DNA from: Haemaphysalis longicornis | Lineage: Eukaryota > Arthropoda > Arachnida > Ixodida > Ixodidae | Length of the DNA: 64,000 bases | Direction of reading: 5' to 3' | Assembly: GCA_013339765.2 (NCBI GenBank) | Contig: CM023457.1 | Span: forward strand, 61,001,355 to 61,065,354 | Part shown: positions 1 through 11,020 of the stretch, one piece after another | How the letters are laid out: each line of letters starts with the position of its first letter | Position numbering within the stretch: position 1 is the stretch's first letter | Notes under the pieces: model-generated | Database searches by the model: none | Told to the model about the DNA's origin: nothing | Seen by the model: only the letters and a program-made list of their open reading frames with translations | Program-made: the position numbers and the translations under genes

Positions 1-1017
1 CCCGTCATCCTGCTTTATCATTCATCGTCATTCAATGTATTCATCATTTAATGTCGTTCACGGGGCGCACGATTTCAATACGACTCCTCGTTGCACACTT
101 CGCAAGGGTGAAGAACGGAATGACTTGCTACTCTCTGTTGCGAAAGCAATGGTGTCGTCAAGCTTCATACTGTTCTTCGAAAGCTGGAGCAATAGGTCGT
201 TACCGGGCTAAGAAGGCGCAGGTCATGATAATAACGGGGATGACAGTGTTTTGTGTAGGACACGATTACGTATCTTTCGCAGGTATGCATTAAATTTCGG
301 ATCATTCCGTTTCAGGTTTGTGACGTCGCAAAGTCATGCGGATAAATCGAGCGAAGATTTAACGGTTGCAAAGCACGCAGAGGTGCTGTTTTTAGGCAAG
401 TCTTACACAAAACAAGATTTTATTCAGCAGAATTAATATTTTTATGACGCGAAAGGTTTCGGCAGAGGTAATTTGAGATTCCTACAAATGTCAGAAGTGT
501 AAAAAAAAGTTGCCTAACTTACACAACTGCTTATTTAGGAAAGTGATCTCCATTACGTCTTGAATGAGACATGCTTTCATTTGTTATTACGAATAACGTT
601 AGCAGGCTGGCATGATGGCGATTAGTTTTTTTTTTTTTTTGTTCCCGTATATGTACTGACTTTCTGGGATTAATTTCTAGTGATGGGTTGGTCAAAACTG
701 CTTCCAAGCAAGTTTTTACTGCAAGCCAACGAAGTAAGCCGAAGTCAAAATAAAATCAGGTTTTTGCGTGGCTACGAACAGTGCCGTAACTGTTAGTCTT
801 AATGATCGAGGGAGGGAGCGGGGAATTTCGCCCATCCATGTGTTTGTGCCTACTATACTTTTTAGGGCGCAGCCCTTTGGCGGCCGTCTATGGGCTGAGC
901 CGCTTCGTCGGCGTAACCGAGCGAACGATGGGGATACCGACGAGTGGAAGAAAAAGAGAACGATGAAAGAAAGCAAAGGAGGAGAGTGTCGCGAAATTGC
1001 GAAGGGGAGGGTGGTTC
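1..1017. other. Unannotated stretch before duplication copy A
   Basis: I see no recognisable gene, RNA or transposon here. Open frames are short and unrelated to known families. There is a poly-T run near 627-640. The final part, about 790-1017, is purine-rich and GC-richer. Homology with the second copy of the segmental duplication begins only at about 1018. Confidence 0.6.
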
Positions 1018-1654
1018 GCCGTGGCTACGCGAGCCAGTGAAAGTTTGCGCGAAAGTTTGCGTGAAAGTCGTGAAAGTTTGCGGTGAGGGAGGGGAAGGGG
1101 CAGTATGCTGTGCCCGCACGAGGCGCTCGACGGCGCGGGGCTTGGCGTTCCCTTAAGACGCAGTTCGCGGTCCCTTCCTGAGACGCACTTCGCGCCGCCG
1201 ACGTAGAGCCTCCTCATCGCTACCGTCGAAAGAACCCACGAGGGAGTGCTGCCTCAGCGGACTGCTGCTGCGCTCAAATAGCGCATTAGGCAGTATCGTA
1301 ATCGCCAGCTAACTTTTGATCGTTGTTTTCTTGCCCCCTAACCATTTTTCTTTGTCCTCATACACAATGAATTTGACTCTGTACTTCTTGTGGTATGTCA
1401 AGCATCAATGTTCTGTTTACATGTCGATACTATTATTTACGGAATTACCACTATTAGTGCAATCATTCGGTTACTTTTCAACAACTTTTAGGTGGAGAAG
1501 TCTGCGTCTTTAAAGCGAGGCTTTTTATTCCTGTTGTGCTTTCTATGGCTGCTAAGCAGCTATGAAGCTTTCTATGAAGCTATGAAGCGCCTGCAATGAC
1601 GCTTTCTATGCCTGCTTGCTACGCCTGTTTCTATGATGGCGTTCGACGACGCGT

Positions 1655-1845
1655 CAGAACTCACCGCAGAAAGCCAACTCGACAGAATGAGTTTCACAAA
1701 ACGAGGATAATGATAATCGAAGGCGCATCAAGCGCCCTAAAAAATAAAACGCCTCCCTTGGTGGGAATATAACCTCGGTCCCTCGCGTTCCGACGCCGAC
1801 GTCTATCCGATTGTGCCATTCCGACTTGGCCGAAGCAGTCTTTTG
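1655..1845 (-). mobile_element. tRNA-headed SINE-like repeat (second family), in copy A
   Basis: On the minus strand the segment starts near 1836 with a tRNA-like head: a box-A-like TGGCACAATCGGATAG and, about 40 bases on, a degraded box B (GAGGTTATATTCCC). A T-rich stretch and a body reaching the AGTTGGCTTTCTGCGG segment follow. The same arrangement recurs at 12105-12290 on the plus strand and in copy B. The head resembles an Arg- or Leu-type tRNA only loosely. I infer a SINE; I do not recognise a named family. Confidence 0.5.
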
Positions 1846-4579
1846 ACTTTGTGATTTTGACTCAAATTGCATGGAAGAAAACTTCGCGTTTAAACCATGT
1901 TTCTCTAGAAAAGCGGCTTTAATTTTGTGCAGCCACGGCGCTTCTATACCAGTACAAAAAACACGATGCACGGTCAGCGTATCCGCGCATGCGCGCAACC
2001 GGTTTCGTTCCCTCTGCGCGCGCGTAATGGCACCGGTCGGCTACCGGGTACGGTGCCGGGTCAGGTTCCCCGCTCCGCTGTGATTCTATAGTAAAAGAAA
2101 GTGTTCCACGCTACGCAATTAGTGCATCACACAAAGACATGCTTTTGTTACAAGGGTGACAAAAATTGGCTTTGAAAGCAGGGAGGCGGATGTCTGTTAT
2201 AAAGAATCAAAACTTTATCAGGTTATGCTTCCCCGTCTTAGTAACAGGAAAACAAATTCCTAAGGCGCCAACGAAAGTGTTACAGAATTTCCAGTGCGCT
2301 TCAATCATGAACTGTAACTACCTCGGCTGCGTGGACCTAATTGAGTTAGCATGGTAGAGTAGGCACAATTAATGGTTTCCTTGAGTTAACCCCGTAAATT
2401 TCATTTATTCAATTGAATGGGACAGGTAGTTGGATTTGGTAAGTGGCTTTTACAAGCGTCCGAAAATTGCCTTCATACATTTGTATTATAAAACCACCGC
2501 ATTCTGTCAGTATTGCTGTTGGAACCCCGCGGTTATCAAATGGAAAAATTGCAGCTACACTTGATCAGGGTGAGATACTGAACCCTTGTTTGGTTATTTT
2601 TTTTCATTATTTGAAGCGTAAGCTACTGTACCAAAAGAACAGCTACCAGTTTCAGTGATCAAAATGCCAGTGCTTCAATTTCGTATGCTTCAATTACCAA
2701 ATTGGAACTAAAATCACCGCTACGTGAATCGGCCAGAGGCCAGGTCTCGCTAAGCAGGAAAACACAGAAGGTGCGCCCGGCGGTTCGGGCAGTCAGATGT
2801 ATCGTGAGTAGAATTTGCGGTTGCCTTCTATGGGGAGGGCTGAGAGGCAGAGTCCACGCTCTAGACGGGAAGGGGGTATTGTCATTGCCAAACGTGGCTG
2901 GAGCCATTGAATACCCTATTTGCTTACTGAAAGAGGCGTTCCTTACAAGTGGCCTGGTCGCATAGGAGGTATTCATTGGCGTGGAATTCATGCAGGCAAC
3001 CATGTATGTGCGCCGCCATATCCGTGGCCAAGCGTCTGTTGCTAAGGCGACGTTGTGCGCATGGCCCGCAGATCATAACGCCTTCATTGCGGCCAGGCAG
3101 GCCGCGGACCGCGACGTGAGCTTGTATTTCCCTGCAATGCGTGTGCGAGTGATTCGATAGTCAGTTGTACCGCGAGAGCGTTGGTTACGCGAGAAGTATG
3201 GTTCCGCTCATGAGTGTGACAACCTTATCTGCAATTCAACCCCAGCCTCTGCGCACACCTACGAGCGAGTGCGAGTTGGTCGTGGCACAAAGGTTGCAAC
3301 GTGAGCGCAGTGGTCGTTTGACAGCAGGAACTGCATCATTTCCGACTGTTGCCCACTGAACGCAAAGTAATACCAGAGTCCTTCAATGCTTCTCTGGTCA
3401 TGAACCTCCCAGCCAAGTTTCGTACGGGAACAAAGGCTACCGCGAGGGGCGCCACCGCAGATCGGAGGGCATCGGGCGCGGCCGCCGCTGCTCTGTAGCC
3501 AGACCGGCAGGCAGGAACGCAGCAGCAGCATGTCTGCTCACACCAAATCTTTTCGCCCTCCACTCGCAAAATGATAAGTCCATTTGAGCGGCCCACGACA
3601 CGTAAAGCGAAAGCGCACTGCTGATAAGGCGGCGAGCGTCCGTACGCGAGGGGCGCCACCGCAGATCCCTGCCAAACGCGCTCTGACCCCTTCCCCGGCT
3701 GCCTTCCGATCAACACCAACGCCGCGGCGTGCCCTTCCTGGGAAGCGCATGACGCTCTCCCATAGCGTGATGGCGGAGTTTCATGCCCGGAAAAGCATTG
3801 AAGGACTCTGGTAATACCTAGACGCCAAGTACTATTGAGTGCAGCACAGTACGATCTACCTATCTCCAGACGCGTATGAAGTCGCCGCCGCAGACCAGCT
3901 GATTGCCAGCCGCCGCGCTCTAATATCAGAGGTGAGTTGGTTTGCTGAGTGTGTAACATTCAGCGCACGAGAAAGCCAGCGCTATATCGGCGTACATGTG
4001 AAACATTTCTCCAAAGAAATTATTCGTTTTTTGTACTCAACCACGTATTAGAGGGCACTTACCAGACACAAAGTCGTGGATACGGTGCGGGTGCACTTGC
4101 GTCGACATCCGCGGCGGCAGCCAACTACAGCGTCGGACTTATGCGCGCCGTTCGCAGCCACGGTTTCATCCTCCAGTGATGCGAAGTGCTCGAGGGCAGG
4201 TAAAGCGCCACCACATAATGTGAGTGCGATTAATAATATATCGGGTGACGTCCACTACCGATAGTCCGATTGAAACGCAGCAGACGATGGACGCTGATGT
4301 TTTTTTCTGCGAGATGCGGGTGCAAAGCGCATGCGCTGGCACAGTGGCACGGACATGGCGGTTTTCAGTGTTGCCAAGCGAAGAAATCGCCCGCTAAACG
4401 TTTCAATGAATACCACCTATATGGCTAGACCTAAGGAATCTCAGGCGGAAATTCGTGCTGATGACGATTGCAGTTACTAGAAGTCAGTTCAGAGAAGATA
4501 AGAATAAAGTCAAAGGAAGGAATGGAAGGAACCCTGTGTAGATCAAGGCGGAGCGGCGAAGGGACCGCGTCAAAAAAGC

Positions 4580-4880
4580 ACCGGTCCCACTCGAGCACGG
4601 ACTTGTAAAGCGGGCAATTTGAACTGGATGTTGCGAGGACAGGAATGCGCAGCTGGCGCCGCCCCCAGCGCGTCTGCCGCGGCTAACGAAGTGCCGCGGC
4701 TTTGACGCAACACCATCCGTCCAATCCAATCCAATCCCAGCGACTGTCGAAGTGCTATCGGAGAGGAGAGGGGTTGAGCCGCAGCTCGGCGAGCAGAATG
4801 GGGGAGGGGTGGACCACGCCGACGACGACGACGACGCCGGAGGGACAAGGCGAGTCAGATGCTCTGCACTAAAAAAGCAC
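4580..4880 (+). repeat. Copy-A-specific insertion flanked by a repeated AAAAAAGCAC
   Basis: Copy A contains AAAAAAGCAC followed by a C-CGAGCACGGAC-like stretch twice, near 4571 and 4871, with about 300 bases between. Copy B has it once, near 31984. The extra segment is GC-rich and contains CCAATCCAATCCAATCC at about 4720-4736 and a CGACGACGACGACG run. It resembles part of the repeat at 16.1-18.9 kb (CTGCCGCGGCT, then CCAATCC). It may be a replication-slippage duplication that captured a fragment of that element. Confidence 0.6.
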
Positions 4881-4927
4881 ACTCGGGCACGGACCGTAAA
4901 ACTGCGAAGACAGGAAAGCTACAAGTT

Positions 4928-5250
4928 GATCCGTCCCCGCGATGTCGAAGTGGCCTCTCTCTTCGCGTATATACACCCATAAGTATTACTTGTCAGCGGC
5001 AAAGTGCAAAAAAGGAGCACAAAATGCGAAACCCCAGGTCACTGCGCAGGTAATCATTATCTTCGCTAACTCTCTGTATTTTTTTTATTTGCGCAATTTC
5101 TCTCCTCTCGCCCCGAGGAAGCAAGCTATGACCAGTCCGAAATGTGTCCGAATCGACTGGCGTTACTGGCTACACGTTCCTCCGCGACATCGGCGTTCAC
5201 ATTTTTCTTTGTTCAGATTTCGGGCTCTAGTTTGTTAACCGTAAGAACTT
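4928..5250 (+). repeat. Internal tandem unit i of copy A (TATA-like and splice-donor-like)
   Basis: This unit aligns with 5355-5690, with a period of about 424 bases. Shared blocks include CGCGAT-TC near the start, a TATA-like GTATATACA at 4968-4976, CAGCGGCAA, the CAG|GTAATCATTATC junction at about 5047-5061, and an ACTGGC..GGCTA.AC block. The duplication is older than the A/B split because copy B also has both units. It could be a duplicated promoter and first-exon module or simply repeat structure; no protein is evident. Confidence 0.6.
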
Positions 5251-5354
5251 CGATGCGACAGAGCCCACTCGTCGTTGCTGCTTACTGAATTACAAGCGGG
5301 CGTACTGGTTACTGAAGCTCAAAAAAATCAGCGAGCGACGATGCTAAATTTGCC

Positions 5355-5690
5355 TCCAATCCGCGATTTCAAAAGCTTGTCTCCCCCCGGCATCGACAAC
5401 ATATATAAAATTATTGGTCAGCGACAAGATATCAAAGCGGTGAGGAAATTCCGAACCTCGAGTCCGATGTGCAGGCAAGCATTATCTTCCGCTAGCTTCC
5501 TCAACTGCTGCTTTTTTTATTTTTTCCTGACTTTTTAGTTTTCGCCGCAAAGGCACATGGTATGACCGGGCCGCAATGAAGTTTTCAAAACTACTGGCCT
5601 AACCGGCTATACTTTCTCCCGCGACCTGGGCTCTCAGTGTTACTGGTCCCCTTTTCGGGCCCTGAGTACACCAATTTTGATTTAGCAGAG
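5355..5690 (+). repeat. Internal tandem unit ii of copy A
   Basis: This is the diverged partner of the unit at 4928-5250. It has a better TATA-like box (TATATAAA at 5402-5409). Some 70 bases downstream lies a GTGCAG|GCAAGCATTATC junction at about 5468-5485, where a GC-type donor replaces the GT of unit i. A poly-T-rich stretch and the ACTGGCCTAACCGGCTATAC block follow in the same order as in unit i. Confidence 0.6.
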
Positions 5691-7130
5691 CCCGCCACAT
5701 CTTACTACATCAGATCCCACGCGAACGCGAAAGGAGCCACGTGCTGGCAAAATCTTTGTGATGCTATTTACGTACTTACAGTCCCAATTCGGGGTTTTTT
5801 TTGTAGAGCTGCGCCCCTAGACTTTCACATTGTGGAGAATGGTACGATTCAGCGCGCCGCTACCATAAGTGCGCGTGCTACAAGTTTGGTGCAGTGCAGT
5901 AGAGTTTTCGTGCGTTCCAGCAAAGCCCGTCCTCCTCAAACAAGGTACGACAAGCCGGAGCGTGTCTGCCGCGCGGGCCCTCGTTGCGTACGGTTCGCGC
6001 CCGCGGCAGTTGCAAAATCCAGAATAAACTGGTGCTAGGGTCTCCGTGTTCAAACTTCACTCTGGGAACAGACTCTGCCCGCTGACAACCCTGCTTTCCC
6101 CCTCTCTCAAAGTCAACGCGCGATCGCTATAGCGAGACCGGGAAGGCACTTCTTGTGCGTTTGTACTTTGTTCGGGCCACGCTGAAAGCACTTTAAGGCG
6201 GTGGTATCCTTAGCGCTTCCGTGTATAATTTCCGCCCTTTCAGTGAACCGTGTTAGACCGCTTCGGCCCTCCGTAAGGAGCGTCACTGCGCCCGAGTCAT
6301 GCTGTAAGCTCGAAAGGGTTCTTTTCCTGTGTCGTTGCTGTTCATCTTTCGCCATGCAGTAAACCAGGTAAGTTTTTGCTCTCGGCTCTTCGTAGTCAAC
6401 ACCGAGGCAACTATTCGGCTAGTACGGATTCATGAAGAAAGCGAGTGAGCCCGGTTGGGGGACACCTTCGTAAATGTGACAAGGGTGAGTGCTTTTCTTT
6501 CCTCTTCCCCCTCTTCCAGTTGAAACGCACATGAGAATCAGGCCAAGACGTAGTTGAGGACTCTTGATGATTTCCGACCTCCTGCCAAGATTTTCACAGC
6601 GCTCCAAAGTCTCAACACGCCAGACAGTTTGTTCGCCGCCGTCAGGTCACCGCCCGAGGCTGCTGGGATCCGAGTCCGTGAATTCGTGCTCGAATGCTTG
6701 TTCCTGAGCCTCACCGGCAGGCTGCAGCAAACCAAACTCTGTGATGACAAAATTATTTACCAGTTGGACAGAGAGAGAGGGGGAAAGGGGAGGGAGGAAG
6801 GAAAGGAGGGAGGGGGGAGATGAAAGGTCATTTACGCGACAGATGTACGGGCTACCGAACGAGTTGCGTAGGTTTCCTTATGTATAAGAATTACTGCTAA
6901 ACCAACTGTCTTCAGCAAATTCAACCTTTCCCAGCAGAATGTTGTCCTGCGCTTGTGCCTTTACCGCTCAATTTTCGACAAGAAATTGGGTGTAACCTGA
7001 ATTTTAAATTGCGTTCTGGGGAATATCGTCCGCGGGAAAGCGAAGTACACTAATTCGGCCACAGAATAAAAAGAAAAGTGAGCAAGTTTCAGATCCGTGA
7101 TCTTGTAAACGCATATGGGAATCCTGCATT

Positions 7131-7265
7131 TTACATCATCATCATCATCATTGTCGTCGTCGTCGTCATCGCCTTATCTATATCCACTGCGAGGACGAAG
7201 ACCTCTCGCATACACTTACAACCACTCCTACCCTGCGATTTCTTACATGCCCATTTACACACGAT
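7131..7265 (-). mobile_element. RTE-like LINE 3' scrap with (ATC)n tail, copy A
   Basis: An (ATC)n and (GTC)n run at about 7134-7165 is followed by TATCCACTGCGAGGACGAAG. This arrangement is common in tick and other arthropod genomes as the reverse complement of RTE-type LINE 3' ends, whose minus strand ends in (TGA)n. Too little is left to show coding sequence. The assignment rests on pattern memory. The counterpart in copy B is at about 34245-34370. Confidence 0.4.
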
Positions 7266-7811
7266 CAACCGGTGCTTGAAGATATTCACTGTTTTATAAC
7301 AACTAACGTCATGCATGCGTAAAAAAGTGCTGGCGCGCAGAGATGTTGCGAAAGTTTTGCTGAATTTTCCAACAAAAATAAACGACGAGCCAGATAACGA
7401 ATTGCGAGCTGCATAATCCCCGCACTCGGCTTTTTGATTACGCCCTTGAGCGAATTTAAACCGGCGACGCTCGCTTAATGACTTGAGCATCTCGGGTCAA
7501 GGACCGCCGGCACCTTTACTGCATGCTCTGCACGCACTTATTTCTCATATTGTGTTTTTTTTTCGTAGTGGCCGTTATTTTCTTATCTGGCGAGAACAAA
7601 TCAATACGCGCTTGTCGATGCAAATGGGCAGAAATTCGGGCGCCGATAAGAATGCCGAGTCAGAAAGGGTGCGTTTGCTCTCATGTAGTACTAATAAAAA
7701 AGACAGCTTCCAGTGATAATAAAAGGAAGGAAAAAGCTCCTCCGGCGCGTGCCGCCCGGCATGACCTTCGCCCAGCCATTTAAGCGGAGCCGAGTCTCGC
7801 TCTGCTAGACC

Positions 7812-8404
7812 AAAACAACACCCTTACCTTCATGTTCACAGTTCAAAATTACAAATAACAAAGATCACATTATTTGGCGGTGCCCTCAATACATCCAAAT
7901 TAGAAAACAATACACTATAGAGAGTGGCTGACCTCACCTGGACGAGAAGAGGAGCACCGCGGCCTGATTGACTTCATCCAAGAAGCCGTCAGCAGAAGCC
8001 TGGACCGAGGTCTCTGAATCTCGCAGCGCTAACACTTTGCCCTGTCGCGCCAAACTGCACCTAATTCATCCCACACTGTATCAGTCCCCCAACTTCCCCG
8101 CATGTGGCTTGAAAGACACCATCATCCATACCATGTGGGCATGCAACAACGACCCTTCCCATTAATCCGTACCACCGAGCAATGGGAGGCGGCGCTGGGT
8201 AGCTCCGACCCGCAGATGCAAAAAATTCTGACGGAACGGGCTGCCTGGTCACCGGCAAACTGCAACTACCGGTCACCGCCGCCCTCCTAACTACGTATCC
8301 CAATAAAGTTATTTCTTTCTCTCTCTCTCTATCTCTCTCTCGTCCCTACAACTCCTCCTCACTTCTACCTGTGAATAAATAATTGTCTCTCTCTCTCTCT
8401 CTCG
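7812..8404 (+). mobile_element. I-like LINE 3' fragment inserted in copy A
   Basis: The segment is missing from copy B and is flanked by the 8-bp direct repeat GCTAGACC (7804-7811 and 8405-8412), so it is a true insertion with a target-site duplication. Its plus strand encodes the C-terminal end of an I-group ORF2: LIHPTLYQSPNFPACG, then TIIHTMWAC (a Cys/His segment near 8080-8140). After a frameshift comes EQWEAALGSSD near 8180-8215. It ends with AATAAAGTTATTT and a (TC)n tail at about 8301-8341. A second AATAAATAATTG(TC)n tail ends at 8404, so two 3' ends may be joined. It is a dead, 5'-truncated copy. Confidence 0.82.
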
Positions 8405-8877
8405 GCTAGACCGACGCCGAGTTCGCGAAGCCGGTTTCCGCCGGTTCTAGCACGCGCTAACGCAGTACCCTTTGGGAGAGGGGTGAAAGCCTGCGCACAA
8501 AACGATCGGGGCTAGATGTCAGTCACGGAGAACTGTCAGCGGTAAGTTCGGAAATCCATGTCAGGAGCAACAGCCGGGTCTCCGACGAAGCAAAGGGTCC
8601 GCCAGCTTGTTTCTCCCCCCTTGGGGGCGGGCCTTCTTTCCAGCTTGCACCCCAATGCAAGCGGCCCCATGATAACTTGTTATTGATATTTGCAACGAAT
8701 ATGTGCACTCCTTTAGGAGATGTCTCTGAAATTGGGCCTCATTTTTTATGGAAGCACAGAACTAGCACTCATTTAGGCGTTATAAGTTACGGCCTTATGA
8801 TGGTTTCACGGTTGCTGTTAATATTTTATTCAAGAAGGAAGGCCGGAGGCCACGTCGAGTGAGTTGGGAGCAGAAGA

Positions 8878-8916
8878 AGGGGGGGTGGGCGGTGGGGGGG
8901 GGGGGGGGGGGGTGGG
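8878..8916 (+). repeat. Poly-G-rich tract, copy A
   Basis: A near-continuous G run, with an unbroken stretch of about 20 G at 8896-8915. A similar but shorter run lies at 37020-37034 in copy B. Length is likely unstable and assembly may be unreliable here. Confidence 0.9.
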
Positions 8917-9017
8917 GTGCGATCTATTCGCAGGGCTCTTCGCAGCAGGTACTGTTCAGCACTGAAGGATTTATTCACTGATGTAGGAAAGGGGTAGACA
9001 GTGTCCGCGTGGGCGCG

Positions 9018-9042
9018 CGCGCGCGAGAGAGAGCGAGAGGCG

Positions 9043-9075
<33 letters not shown>

Positions 9076-9107
9076 AGAGAGTATGAGATAGAGAGCGAGC
9101 GAGCGAG

Positions 9108-9143
<36 letters not shown>

Positions 9144-9240
9144 TCTTTAATGGGAACTGGCGAAGTGAGCCCTGCTCACGCCAGATGGGGGTTGACTACA
9201 GTGATTAGGGGTGAATATTGGGCATCACGTGTGCAACAGC
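9018..9240 (-). mobile_element. (GA)n tract with minus-strand retroelement 3' end, copy A
   Basis: The purine run at about 9018-9140 begins with GCGCGCGCGC and is interrupted several times. It continues into TGTCTTTAATGGGAACTGGC. Read on the minus strand this is a retroelement 3' end of the form CCAGTTCCCATTAAAGACA followed by (TC)n. The same junction is at 37282 in copy B, and a relative is at 36022. Confidence 0.6.
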
Positions 9241-9892
9241 GAGAAGGCAAAGAAGAAACATTGGAAACGAGATAGAAGGAGCTGCTGCTAGCAAAGTTCG
9301 GAGAGATATCAAATTTGAAAAAAAAAACGTTAGGGTAAACTCTGAATCAAAAGCAAAGTAAACGGTGCGAATAAAGGGAGGAACACCAACCCAAGAGAAA
9401 GAAATAGATAACAACACCACAGCACGAAAGTGTACATATTTCGAGACAATTGCACCGATTACGATCTAAAGAGATATTTCGAGTTCAGGGGCTAGTCAGA
9501 GCGGAGCAGAGTTTTAGTTTACCAGGTACTTTCGCTTTGCGGGAGACTATAAATGACTTGTGTGCATCTTCCCACGAATTCGCTGCTCGAACGCTGTGCC
9601 ATTTTCTTGGGCCCTGGGCCAATAATAATATAGCAACTTGGGTATGGTTATCGCTATATAACTCATGCTAGACTGCTCTGCTCGAGAACTGTTAATCAGG
9701 TTGATGGTGCGTGCATCCAGTGTGGAGAGATTGATAGGTTTTGAGGAATGTGGGTTTGGGGAAGTGAAATTCCGGTATCGGAGAATTGTGGAATGTTCAG
9801 ACCAGGTAGTTTAGATCAGGCTTGACGGCTTCATCACGGTACCGGCATTTTGGGTTGCGTCTGGGGTCGTACCAATTATTTGCTTCTGGTGA

Positions 9893-9931
9893 AACTTATT
9901 TATTTTTATTGATTGATTGATTGATTGATTG

Positions 9932-9982
<51 letters not shown>

Positions 9983-10586
9983 AGGGTTTATTACAAAAAA
10001 ACGTGTTTTGTTTCGTGCACTCCGTTGAAGGGCGTGCAGCTTTGCAGGTCATCCTTCTTCACAGAGCGGAAGAGCACCACTTTCTTTTTCTTTTCTTTCC
10101 GCATGCTAGTAAACGTCTCCTGGACATTCTCGTTAGTGTTGACCGTGGTTTTGAGAAGCTGTTTCGATAACTATTTTTTTGTGTCTTTCTCTGTGTGTGT
10201 TTGTTTACGTGATGCACTGTAATTTATTTTATTTTCATTTATCTTTTGTGATTTATTTAGTACATTGATGCACTGTACTGCGTTTCCACCATTATAATGC
10301 TCACCCTATGTAATATACTCCCCGGAGGGCCTTTAGGATTACTGTGAAATAAATAAATAAATAAATAAATAAATAAAGAAATAAATAAATAAATAATAAA
10401 TTAATATAATAAATAAAATAAAAAAAAAATAATATGCACCTCGAGGCAGACCAATCCCAAACAAAATGTCCTGGAATTTTCCTGAAAAATGTCCTGGAAA
10501 TGTCCTGGAACAAAATGTCCTGGACGGTGCTTCCTTTGTACTGCGCGGCATCAGAAATTCTATTCATGTTCATCATTTTCACCAGA
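9893..10586 (+). mobile_element. LINE-like 3' module with (AAAT)n tail, inverted relative to copy B
   Basis: From about 9988 to 10586 this matches the reverse complement of 38018-38575. The flanking sequence up to 9893 is collinear with copy B in direct orientation. The borders read TCTGGTGAAA at 9889-9898 and TTTCACCAGA near 10577-10586, as expected if the block flipped in place. The content resembles a LINE 3' end: a T-rich coding-like stretch, TGTAATATACTCCCCGGAGG, then (AAAT)n at about 10348-10435. A tandem AAATGTCCTGGAA motif repeats three or four times at about 10460-10525. Confidence 0.7.
9905..9981 (+). repeat. (TTGA)n microsatellite
   Basis: Roughly eighteen tandem TTGA units with one interruption. 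It lies at the left edge of the module that is inverted relative to copy B, and copy B has no such tract. Confidence 0.95.
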
Positions 10587-10800
10587 CGCTGCTGAGCACG
10601 AGGTCGCGGGTTCGATTCCCGGCCGCGGAGGCAGCTTTTCTGATGGAGGCGAAAAGCAAAAACGCCCGTGTGTACAAGATTTCGGCGCAGGTTAAAGATC
10701 CCCAGGAGGTCAAATTTAATCCGGATTCCTCTGAACGGCGTCGCGCTCATCGCCCGCGTTGCGTCGGCGCGTTAAAACCCTACACAATCAATCAATCAAT
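10587..10800 (+). mobile_element. Ruka SINE, 5'-truncated
   Basis: The copy begins inside the tRNA-like head and keeps box B (GGGTTCGATTCCCGG near 10609-10623). It has the characteristic body (TTTTCTGATGGAGGCGAAAA, ATTTCGGCGCAGGTTAAAGA, then GCGCGTTAAAACCCTACAC) and ends with a short (TCAA)n run. It matches my recollection of Ruka from Rhipicephalus ticks. Box A is missing, so it should be transcriptionally dead. Confidence 0.85.
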
Positions 10801-10919
10801 CCACCCGTGCACGCCTAAACCGGCCACTGGGATAGGCGCCTAATTAGGAGTGAAATACACCGGCGAAGGGAGGAGAAAGACTTTATTGTGACCAGACTAA
10901 GATCTATTAAGAACTATGA
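10801..10919 (-). mobile_element. Fragment related to the Helentron-like repeats at 40.8 kb
   Basis: CCCGTGCACGCCTAAACCGG through AGAACTATGAC aligns with 40824-40947 over its whole length. It stops at the run of N. It is therefore the upstream part (minus-strand sense) of the repeat unit described at 40583-40947. This suggests that the homology of the A and B regions continues past the inversion and is interrupted here by the assembly gap. Confidence 0.7.
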
Positions 10920-10920
10920 C

Positions 10921-11020
10921 NNNNNNNNNNNNNNNNNNNNNNNNNNNNNNNNNNNNNNNNNNNNNNNNNNNNNNNNNNNNNNNNNNNNNNNNNNNNNNNN
11001 NNNNNNNNNNNNNNNNNNNN
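10921..11020. other. Scaffold gap (100 N)
   Basis: Exactly 100 undetermined bases, a conventional size for a gap of unknown length. Sequence on the two sides should not be assumed contiguous. Confidence 1.

Larger units (their letters stand above)
1018..9895 (+). repeat. Segmental duplication, copy A
   Basis: This block is collinear with 28506-38015 in the same orientation, about 27.5 kb apart. Landmarks such as the GTGGCT..GCGAGCCAGTG segment occur at 1021 and 28509. Similarity then continues through to the GTACCGGCATTT segment near 9840 and 37961. By eye most stretches agree at around nine bases in ten, with indels. No open frame stays intact in both copies, so I read it as non-coding or a decayed large repeat. 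Copy A has private insertions at 4580-4880 and 7812-8404. It lacks a 1.35-kb segment found in copy B. Confidence 0.93.

Noticed and set aside
3336..3959. 207-codon minus-strand frame in copy A and its 188-codon counterpart at 30713-31279
   Set aside because: The paralogues agree only in patches, and frame shifts between them change which residues are read. No domain is recognised. GC-rich sequence alone explains the long frame.
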